From positions 62,001 through 126,000 of the forward strand of contig CAJFII010000003.1 in NCBI GenBank assembly GCA_904381285.1: DNA of 64,000 nucleotides, given 5' to 3'. Position 1 is the stretch's first letter. Each line of letters starts with the position of its first letter. The translations under genes were made by a program, and so were the position numbers. Shown here one piece after another: positions 57,186-64,000 of the stretch. The stretch comes from an uncultured Clostridia bacterium. GTDB lineage: Bacteria > Bacillota > Clostridia > TANB77 > CAG-508. The notes below the pieces were generated by a model. That model made no database searches. It saw only the letters and a program-made list of their open reading frames with translations, and had not been told where the DNA came from.

Positions 57186-57287
57186 CTTTCCTTTTGCGCA
57201 ATGTTATATTTTTATTTTTTAGGGATTTATTTTCCCCTATCGATTTACTTGACTTATTATAAACATATAAATTTTTAAATGTCAATA
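57186..57287. repeat. Right direct repeat of the prophage (att-like)
   Basis: Partner of 50930-51031, ending just before the rho terminator. Confidence 0.88.
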
Positions 57288-57292
57288 ACAAA

Positions 57293-57322
57293 AAAGACGT
57301 AGATCATTTTACCTACATCTTA
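57293..57322 (-). terminator. Terminator of rho
   Basis: On the minus strand GATGTAG pairs with CTACGTC, then TTTTTT. Confidence 0.85.
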
Positions 57323-57338
57323 TATATTTTCAAATTTA

Positions 57339-58661
57339 CTATTTATATTGTTTTAAAAAGATTTCCATTTTTTCTAAAAATTCTTTATTTGTTTTTGTTG
57401 CAACTAATTGATTTAGTAATTGTTCTGTAACTTCAGCTACTGACATATTTGACATCGCTTTTCTTAATGCAAATACAGTTTCTAATTCCTTTTCATCTAG
57501 AAGTAAATCCTCTCTTCTTGTTCCAGATTTATTAATATCTATTGCTGGGAAAATACGTTTTTCAGATAATTTTCTATCTAAATGAACTTCCATATTACCC
57601 GTTCCTTTGAATTCTTCGAAAATCACTTCATCCATTCTACTTCCTGTTTCAACTAAAGCTGATGCAAGTATAGTTAAACTTCCTCCATCCTCTATATTTC
57701 TTGCTGCACCAAAAAACTTTTTAGGTTTATGTAAAGCACTTGGATCAAAACCTCCAGATAAAGTTTTTCCAGATGAAGGAATTACTAAATTATATGCTCT
57801 TGCTAATCTTGTAATACTATCTAATAAGATAACAACATCTTTTTTTTGTTCTGTAAGCCTTTTTGCTCTTTCTAACACCATTTCAGCTACTTTTACATGG
57901 TGTTCTGGTAATTCATCAAATGTTGAATATATTACTTCACCTTTTATAGAACGTTTCATGTCTGTAACTTCTTCTGGCCTTTCATCAATTAATAGTACAA
58001 TTAGTTCAACTTCTGGATTATTTGTACTTATACTATTTGCAATTTTCTTTAAAAGAGTAGTTTTTCCAACTTTTGGAGGAGCAACAATCATACCTCTTTG
58101 CCCTTTTCCAATAGGTGAAATTAAATCTATTAATCTCATTGCATATTCATTAGGTGTAGTTTCTAATCTTAATCTTTCTTGTGGATAAATTGGTGTTAAA
58201 TCATCAAAGTTTTTTCTTTTATATGCTTTTTCTGGTGCTTCACCATTTACTTCTCCAACAAATATTAAAGCAGGAAATTTTTCTCCTTCTTTTGGTTGTC
58301 TAGATATACCTTTTATTTTGTCACCTGTATCTAATTTAAATCTCCTTATTTGGACTGGTGAGATATAGATGTCATTTGGTGTAGATAAATAATTCTCTCC
58401 TCTTAAAAAACCATAACCATCTGGTAAAACTTCTAATATTCCTTCTACTATTTGATCATCTTCATTAGTAACTTTATAAGTATCGTTTAAATGATTTGAT
58501 TCTTTTTCAGAAGTGTTTTCATCTTTATCTTTATTTAAATTTTCATCTAAATTTTGTAATGCTATAATTAATTCATCTTTTTTTAATTTAGAAACATTTT
58601 TAATTTCTTTTTCTTTTGCTAACTGCCTTAATTCTGCTAAAGATTTTTCTTCGTACCCCAT
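57339..58661 (-). CDS. rho: Transcription termination factor Rho
   Basis: The 440-residue hexameric RNA helicase has an N-terminal SAP-like helix bundle ([20 protein letters not shown]), the RNA-binding cold-shock fold (GYGFLRG), Walker [29 protein letters not shown] and the R-loop [22 protein letters not shown] 58661 is chosen because GGAGGT lies before it. The prophage sits just beyond its terminator. Confidence 0.97.
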   Translation of the reverse strand: MGYEEKSLAELRQLAKEKEIKNVSKLKKDELIIALQNLDENLNKDKDENTSEKESNHLNDTYKVTNEDDQIVEGILEVLPDGYGFLRGENYLSTPNDIYISPVQIRRFKLDTGDKIKGISRQPKEGEKFPALIFVGEVNGEAPEKAYKRKNFDDLTPIYPQERLRLETTPNEYAMRLIDLISPIGKGQRGMIVAPPKVGKTTLLKKIANSISTNNPEVELIVLLIDERPEEVTDMKRSIKGEVIYSTFDELPEHHVKVAEMVLERAKRLTEQKKDVVILLDSITRLARAYNLVIPSSGKTLSGGFDPSALHKPKKFFGAARNIEDGGSLTILASALVETGSRMDEVIFEEFKGTGNMEVHLDRKLSEKRIFPAIDINKSGTRREDLLLDEKELETVFALRKAMSNMSVAEVTEQLLNQLVATKTNKEFLEKMEIFLKQYK

Positions 58662-58772
58662 ATGTACCTCCATACTATTAAAACTTTCCCTTATGTATAA
58701 TATTGTATCATATAAATCTCTTAAACTCTAGTGCTTAAATGAAAATAATCTATAAAACATAAGTTCTACAGA

Positions 58773-59045
58773 TTACTTTTTTATATCTATATATACTTTT
58801 TCATTTGGCAAATACATATCTAATTTTTCACGTGCCAATTCTTCAATATATTCTGGAGAAGATATATTTTCCTTTGTTGCAAGTAACGTTTGATTATATT
58901 CTTCTTGTTCTTGTATTTTTTCCTTTAAATTAGCTTGTTGATTGTTATAAGCATTAATTGCTTTTTGTTGATTTATAAAAGTTATTGAAACATACAATAT
59001 AACAATTACAAGAAAAAATTTTTTAATTAATTTATTTATTTTCAT
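58773..59045 (-). CDS. Septum formation initiator (DivIC/FtsB-like)
   Basis: The 90-residue protein has a basic N-terminus, one membrane segment (about 11-28) and an extracellular coiled coil (QQANLKEKIQEQEEYNQTLL), ending with the family motif YIEELAREKLDMYLPNE. It joins the FtsL-DivIB division complex. As in B. subtilis it lies by yabP and yabQ. ATG 59045 is preferred; 59063 is possible. Confidence 0.9.
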   Translation of the reverse strand: MKINKLIKKFFLVIVILYVSITFINQQKAINAYNNQQANLKEKIQEQEEYNQTLLATKENISSPEYIEELAREKLDMYLPNEKVYIDIKK

Positions 59046-59141
59046 AAGTATATTACACTCCAATTTATCTTTAAAATGTTAAAATTTCCTACGGAAACTT
59101 ACTATATATATATTTCTACATATATGTCAAAAATCCTTCAT

Positions 59142-59621
59142 TTAGTTTTCATTTTTTGTAGTTTTTTGTGATTTTTTTATAAAATCTAATAAATTTCCCT
59201 TATTTTTTGTAAAAATTTTTCTCATATTTATAATTATAAACGAAATTGGTCGAAATAATATCTTTTTTATTATATTAATCAATAACTTAATTGGATATGT
59301 TATAATTTTTATTATATTTTTAATAGTGGAAATTATAATTATACTTACTTTCATGAAATATTTACTAATTGTTAAAATATAAATTGAAATTCCAAGTATA
59401 ATCCCTAGAAATATAAAAAAGCGTATTTCACCATTGTTATAACAAAAAATAAAATATAGTGTTAGAACTCCTGCTCCAATCCAAAACATGATATCTTCTA
59501 TGTATGTAATAATATCTGAAGTTTTAAATGATTTTCGTAATACTCTAAAAATGTCAAATAGAATACCTATTAAGATGCCATTAATTACAAAAATTACAAA
59601 TAAAAAAGCCTGATTATTCAA
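59142..59621 (-). CDS. yabQ: Spore cortex biosynthesis protein YabQ
   Basis: The 159-residue protein has an N-terminal block of four to five membrane segments with ILIGILFDIFRVLRK and a basic C-terminus. YabQ is a mother-cell outer forespore membrane protein needed for cortex formation. It follows yabP by 17 bases. Confidence 0.9.
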   Translation of the reverse strand: MNNQAFLFVIFVINGILIGILFDIFRVLRKSFKTSDIITYIEDIMFWIGAGVLTLYFIFCYNNGEIRFFIFLGIILGISIYILTISKYFMKVSIIIISTIKNIIKIITYPIKLLINIIKKILFRPISFIIINMRKIFTKNKGNLLDFIKKSQKTTKNEN

Positions 59622-59638
59622 TGCGCAACACCTATTTT

Positions 59639-59935
59639 CTATTTAAAAATTTTTCCTAGAATACTTCCACCCTTTTTTTCCATTTCTTTTTCACTATAAT
59701 TCATGCTAAATATATCACCTTCAACCACAACTTCTGAAGTATCTATACTTAGTTTATTTATTCTTAAATCCTCACCTTTTATAGTTAATAACCCTAATTC
59801 AGTTTCTATAATTACTACTTGGTCATCAAAACTTAATACATCTAATACACCTGATACAGATAATTTTTCTCTGTTTTCTAATACTAAATTTTGAATAACA
59901 TTATTAGAAATACTTTTTCTTTCTTCTGAAACCAT
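59639..59935 (-). CDS. yabP: Sporulation protein YabP
   Basis: The 98-residue protein has the YabP pattern LENREKLSVSGVLDVLSFDD, VVIIETELGLLTIKGEDL and VVEGDIFSMNYS. It is a sporulation protein co-expressed with yabQ and divIC. AGGAG precedes the ATG. Confidence 0.93.
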   Translation of the reverse strand: MVSEERKSISNNVIQNLVLENREKLSVSGVLDVLSFDDQVVIIETELGLLTIKGEDLRINKLSIDTSEVVVEGDIFSMNYSEKEMEKKGGSILGKIFK

Positions 59936-60033
59936 TTAATTCAACTCCTATCTAACTTTTCGGTCTAAAGTATATATATTCATAACTTGCCCAACTTAGA
60001 ACTTTATATAAATTAAATTTACAAAAAAGACAC

Positions 60034-60073
60034 AAAAAAAGAACTATTTAGTACATTAAACTAAATAGTTCTT
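60034..60073 (-). terminator. Terminator of purH
   Basis: GAACTATTTAGT pairs with ACTAAATAGTTC; on the minus strand TTTTTTT follows. Confidence 0.88.
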
Positions 60074-60089
60074 TAATAATAATTTTATA

Positions 60090-61637
60090 TTAATGTCTAA
60101 AATGTCTCATTCCTGTAAATATCATGCTAATGCCATATTCGTTACATTTATCAATTGATTCTTGATCCCTTATTGAGCCTCCTGGTTGAATAATCGCTGT
60201 AATTCCTGCCTTATGAGCTTCTTCTACACAATCAGCAAATGGGAAAAATGCATCAGATGCAAGAACTGCTCCTTTTGTTATTCCAGGTTCTATTAATTCT
60301 TCTGCATGTTCTATAGATTGTTTTGTTGCCCAAATTCTATTTACTTGTCCAGGGCCAATTCCAATTGATTGTTTATCTTTTCCTAATGCTATTCCATTTG
60401 ATTTTACATATTTTACAATTTTCCAAGTAAACATCATATCTTCTAATTCTTTATCAGTAGGTTTTCTGTTTGTTACAACCTCATAATTATCTAATAATTT
60501 TGTATCAACTGTTTGTACAATAATTCCTCCGTTTATTTTCTTGATATCATATGATCCTTCTGGTTGTTTTACTTGGATGTTTGGTAATTCCAATACACGT
60601 AAGTTTTTCTTTGTTTGTAATAATTCTAGAGCTTCTTTTTCATATGAAGGAGCAACAATTACTTCCAAAAAGATTTCTTTCATTTCTTTTGCTATGTCTA
60701 AAGTTATTTCTCTATTTGCTACTACAATTCCGCCAAAAATTGATGTTTTGTCGGCGTTAAATGCTTTTTTCCATGCTGAATATAGATTGTCACTGCTACC
60801 TACACCACATGGATTACCATGTTTACAAGCAACAACTGTTGGTTCATCAAATTCTTTTAATAGTTCTAACGCACCATTTGTATCATTTATATTATTAAAA
60901 GATAATTCTTTTCCATTCAATTGTTTTGCAACTGTTAGACTACCTTCACATTTCCCTACTTCTTTATATAAAGCACCTTTTTGATGAGGATTTTCACCAT
61001 ATCTCATTTCTTGAACTTTTTCATATGTTAATGTAAGTTCTGTTGGAAAGCTTTCATCATTTCTTTGTTCTTTTATATATTTATAAATCATAGCATCATA
61101 ACTAGCTGTATGTTCAAATACTTTTTGCATTAAATAAAAGTTTGTATCCAAAGATACTTTTCCATTTTCTTTTAGTTCTTCTAATACTTTTTTATAATCA
61201 TTAGGATCTGTAATTACTGAAACATCTTGATAATTTTTTGCTGCACTACGTAACATTGTAGGCCCGCCAATATCTATGTTTTCTATAGCTTCTTGTCTTT
61301 CTACTCCTTCTTTTAAAATTGTTTGTTTGAAAGGATATAAATTAACTACTACAAAATCTATTGTATCTATACCTAGTTCTTTTAATTGATTCATATGATT
61401 TTCATTATTTCTTATTGCTAAAATTCCTGCATGCACTTTTGGATGTAAAGTTTTTACTCTTCCATCTAAACATTCTGGAAAACCTGTAAGTTCACTGATT
61501 TCAATTGCATTTACTCCATTTTCTTTTAATTTCTTATAAGTGCCCCCTGTTGATATAATTTCTACTCCACAATTTTCTAATTCTTTTGCAAATTCTACAA
61601 TACCTGTTTTATCAGATACACTAATTAAAGCTTTCAT
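60090..61637 (-). CDS. purH: Bifunctional AICAR formyltransferase / IMP cyclohydrolase
   Basis: The 515-residue enzyme performs the last two steps to IMP. The N-terminal cyclohydrolase has [18 protein letters not shown] and [12 protein letters not shown]; the C-terminal transformylase has [13 protein letters not shown], the catalytic Lys-His in [12 protein letters not shown] and [15 protein letters not shown] made here feeds guaB and guaA, both in the window. Confidence 0.97.
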   Translation of the reverse strand: MKALISVSDKTGIVEFAKELENCGVEIISTGGTYKKLKENGVNAIEISELTGFPECLDGRVKTLHPKVHAGILAIRNNENHMNQLKELGIDTIDFVVVNLYPFKQTILKEGVERQEAIENIDIGGPTMLRSAAKNYQDVSVITDPNDYKKVLEELKENGKVSLDTNFYLMQKVFEHTASYDAMIYKYIKEQRNDESFPTELTLTYEKVQEMRYGENPHQKGALYKEVGKCEGSLTVAKQLNGKELSFNNINDTNGALELLKEFDEPTVVACKHGNPCGVGSSDNLYSAWKKAFNADKTSIFGGIVVANREITLDIAKEMKEIFLEVIVAPSYEKEALELLQTKKNLRVLELPNIQVKQPEGSYDIKKINGGIIVQTVDTKLLDNYEVVTNRKPTDKELEDMMFTWKIVKYVKSNGIALGKDKQSIGIGPGQVNRIWATKQSIEHAEELIEPGITKGAVLASDAFFPFADCVEEAHKAGITAIIQPGGSIRDQESIDKCNEYGISMIFTGMRHFRH

Positions 61638-61703
61638 AATTTAACCTCCATTTACATTATATAGCTATTATAATACATTCTACAAAATATAGCAATATAT
61701 ACA

Positions 61704-61745
61704 AAAAAATATAGGAATTTGTTTGACAAACTCCTATATTTTTCT
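61704..61745 (-). terminator. Terminator of lysC
   Basis: AATATAGGAGTTTG pairs with CAAATTCCTATATT, then T residues on the minus strand. Confidence 0.85.
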
Positions 61746-61753
61746 TTTAATTT

Positions 61754-62978
61754 CTATACCATAACAGTATTTTCTATAAATTTTTCATGTAAGGCATTTA
61801 ACGTTGTTTCTGCAACATTACTATTTACTAGAATAGAAATTTTGATTTCTGATGTACTTATCATATGCATGTTAATATTATTTTGATATAAAACCTCGAA
61901 TAAAGTAGCAGCAACACCCGGATTATTGCTAATACCTATTCCAACCAGAGATACCTTAGACATTCCAACACAGGAATTGATTTCTTTTATATCAAAATTT
62001 GAGGCATTATCATTTAATAGATCTAATGCTAAATCTAAATCCTTCTCTTTTACTGTAAAGGATATGTCTTTTGATATATGTTCGCCAAAAGCTTGAACTA
62101 TTATATCTACATTTATATCATTGTCTGCTAATAGTTTAAATACATTATAAATTCTTCCAATCTTGTTATTCTTTCCGATTAATGTAATTCTAGCAATATT
62201 ATCTTCTTTTGCAATGCCACTGATACATAAATCTTCCATACAATCTTTAGAAGTAACAAGAGTTCCTTTACTTTCATCTTCAAAAGTAGATTTAACATAT
62301 ATAGGTATTTTATATTTTTTTCCTATTTCTACACATCTATTGTGTAACACTTTTGCCCCTAGGCTTGCAAGTTCTAACATTTCGTCATAAGAAATAGTAT
62401 CAATTTTACGAACATCTTTTACTACTCTAGGATCAGTAGAATAAATCCCATTAACATCAGTATAAATGTCACAACGTTCTGCTTCTAGACTTGCAGCTAA
62501 TGCAACAGCTGTTGTATCTGAACCACCTCTTCCTAAAGTTGTTATATTAAGGTCCTCATCTATTCCTTGAAAACCTGCAACTACTACTATTTTTCCTTCT
62601 TGAAGACTATTCTTTATTCTTGTTGTATCTATTTTTTGTATTCTTGCATTTCCAAATACACTGTTAGTTATTATTGGTATTTGCCAACCAGTATATGAAA
62701 TTGCTTCATACCCTAGTTTCTCTAAACACATGCATAATTTTGAAATTGTAATTTGTTCACCAGTTGAAACAAGTACATCATGTTCTCTCTTACTTGGACT
62801 TTTTGTTATTTCACTTTCTTCGCAAATTAATTTATCAGTTGTTTTTCCGTTGTGCTGACACTACAACTACTACATAATTTCCTTTATCATATTCTTTTAT
62901 AATATGCTTACAAACATTAAATAATTTGTCTGTATCTGCTACAGAACTTCCTCCAAATTTTTGTACTATTACTGCCAT
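61754..62978 (-). CDS. lysC: Aspartate kinase, read through a +1 shift at CGG
   Basis: The first enzyme of the Asp family pathway (Lys, Thr, Met). ATG 62978 begins MAVIVQKFGGSSVADTDKLF with the Lys-Phe-Gly-Gly substrate motif. After VVVVVSAQ the in-frame codon is CGG (62849-62847). Skipping the C at 62849 gives GKTTDKLICEES and the rest of the kinase (GRGGSDTTAVALAA, YTDVNGIYSTDPRVV) and two ACT domains for feedback control, to 61754. The joined length is 407 residues, normal. A start further inside would lose the catalytic KFGGSS. Confidence 0.95.
62846..62849 (-). other. CGGA recoding site in lysC
   Basis: In-frame CGG after CAA, codon 44. Skipping the C gives GGA, restoring SAQGKTTD. Confidence 0.88.
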
Positions 62979-63073
62979 AAATGGCACCTTCTTTTCTTAA
63001 TGTGCAAACTACATTTAAATCTAAATATAGCTATACTATTATTATATTTTAAAGTTATTCAAAAGTTTCTATA

Positions 63074-64000
63074 TTAGAGAAGTTTTTTTAAATAAGCAAA
63101 AATGAATTCATTAATTTCTCCATCCATAACTGCCTGAACATTTCCTGTTTCATAATTAGTCCTATGATCTTTTACTAAAGTGTATGGACAAAAAACATAA
63201 GAACGAATTTGACTTCCCCATGCAATATCTTTTTGTTCACCTTTTAAGTCAGAGATAGTTTCTTTTTGCTCTTTTTCTTTTAAATCTAATAATTTTGATT
63301 TTAACATCTTCATTGCGGTTTCTTTATTCTGTATTTGAGACCTTTCAGTTTGACATGACACTACTATATTAGTTGGTATATGTGTTATTCTTACAGCTGA
63401 ATCAGTTTTGTTAATATGTTGTCCTCCTGCACCTGATGCACGGTAAGTATCAATTCTTAAATCCTCTGGATTTATTTGAATTTCTATATCATCAGTTATT
63501 TCTGGTAATACTTCGACAGATGCAAAAGAGGTATGACGTCTTCCACCAGAATCAAAAGGTGAGATTCTAACAAGTCTATGTACACCAATTTCAGATTTCA
63601 AATAACCATATGCGTTTTCACCTGATACTAATGCAGTAACACTTTTTATTCCTGCCTCTTCTCCTGCTAAATAATCTAATTCTTTTATTTGAAATCCATT
63701 TGCATTTGCCCATCTTGAGTACATCCTATATAACATTTCTACCCAATCCTGTGATTCTGTTCCCCCTGCTCCTGGATGAAGAGTTATTATTGCGTTATTA
63801 TTATCATATTTTCCAGAAAACAAAGTTTCTATCTCTAATTTTTCTATATTTTTTTCTAATGAATTTGTATTTTTTATTAATTCATCAATTAATTCATCAT
63901 CTTTTTCTATTAATAATAAACTATTTAATTCTTCTAAGTTTTTTAATTCTGTACTGAGCTTATTAAATTTATTATATTTCCCTTTTAAAGATTTTATATC
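63074..64000 (-). CDS. prfB: Peptide chain release factor 2 (N-terminus beyond the window)
   Basis: RF2 ends translation at UAA and UGA. The visible 308 residues include the [10 protein letters not shown] region, the GGQ loop in [16 protein letters not shown] and the C-terminal family end. The frame stays open to base 64000, so the TTG at 63823 is only an internal codon. About 60 N-terminal residues, where many bacteria have a UGA +1 frameshift, lie outside the window. Confidence 0.95.
   Translation of the reverse strand, partial: DIKSLKGKYNKFNKLSTELKNLEELNSLLLIEKDDELIDELIKNTNSLEKNIEKLEIETLFSGKYDNNNAIITLHPGAGGTESQDWVEMLYRMYSRWANANGFQIKELDYLAGEEAGIKSVTALVSGENAYGYLKSEIGVHRLVRISPFDSGGRRHTSFASVEVLPEITDDIEIQINPEDLRIDTYRASGAGGQHINKTDSAVRITHIPTNIVVSCQTERSQIQNKETAMKMLKSKLLDLKEKEQKETISDLKGEQKDIAWGSQIRSYVFCPYTLVKDHRTNYETGNVQAVMDGEINEFIFAYLKKLL

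Larger units (their letters stand above)
50930..57287 (-). mobile_element. Inovirus-like (filamentous phage) prophage
   Basis: About 6.4 kb between 102-bp direct repeats. Reading leftward on the minus strand: 89-residue protein, small membrane protein, 53-residue major coat protein, terminator, adsorption protein, p6-like membrane protein, hairpin, Zot-type ATPase, three small proteins with a structured GC-rich gap, gpII/X replication protein, one cargo gene on the other strand, and a last small protein. Gene order and sizes follow filamentous phages. No integrase is encoded, so host Xer recombination is a likely route. No in-frame CGG is seen in its genes. Confidence 0.9.

Noticed and set aside
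63700..63830. A frame break at the apparent start of prfB (TTG 63823)
   Set aside because: The same frame is open to the window end, so this is only an internal codon. The known UGA shift of prfB would be beyond the window.

Overview
The window is AT-rich DNA from an endospore-forming, Clostridia-like member of the Bacillota. The eight-gene spoIIIA operon, yabP, yabQ and dipicolinate synthase subunit B mark it as a spore former. Leaders carry AGGAGG-type ribosome sites and TTGACA/TATAAT promoters, and RNase P RNA is type A. It looks like an uncultured gut-type lineage, but the exact taxon is inference.

The main observation concerns translation. Eleven conserved genes (spoIIIAA, spoIIIAB, spoIIIAE, spoIIIAG, priA, a glycosyltransferase-51 gene, an acyl-ACP thioesterase, der, an RluD-type pseudouridine synthase, dpaB, lysC) are each broken by one extra base, and the break has the same form every time. 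In frame, the ribosome meets codon CGG at the place where the family has a glycine. Skipping the C, or reading CGGN as a four-base glycine codon, restores the full protein. By eye I found no in-frame CGG in any other ordinary gene. The only other two are in two small genes of clearly different base composition (30816-31229 and 45001-45180). This suggests that CGG is not an ordinary arginine codon here but a +1 recoding signal, or part of a CGGN=Gly quadruplet.

Layout. 1-1006: tail of a monooxygenase-like gene and yebC. 1130-6418: spoIIIAA-AH. 6505-10281: priA, def, fmt. 10479-11775: iron alcohol dehydrogenase and tRNA-Thr(CGU). 11983-16375: accessory genes (ABC exporter, HAD hydrolase, MFS transporter, membrane protein) with three copies of a palindromic repeat. 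16634-23711: ftsY, UPF0182, DUF5665, pgsA, ligA. 23819-31519: membrane protein, glycosyltransferase 51, rqcH, thioesterase, tRNA-Thr(GGU), ychF, M18 aminopeptidase, an odd-composition gene, rpmF. 31709-39285: deaminase, membrane protein, der, plsY, gpsA, dtd, lipoprotein. 39325-39675: rnpB. 39723-47489: regulator, RluD-type synthase, pta-ackA, guaB, an odd-composition gene, dpaB, guaA. 47644-49682: SOS-controlled yneA-like gene, Xer recombinase, DUF4358 protein. 49743-50929: gene-poor AT-rich DNA. 50930-57287: filamentous-phage (inovirus-like) prophage between 102-bp direct repeats. 57339-64000: rho, divIC-like, yabQ, yabP, purH, lysC, prfB (cut by the window end).

The prophage carries a gpII/X-type replication protein, a Zot-type assembly ATPase, a 53-residue major coat protein, several small membrane proteins and an adsorption protein. 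The adsorption gene seems to use a separate -1 frameshift on a run of eight T to make short and long forms.
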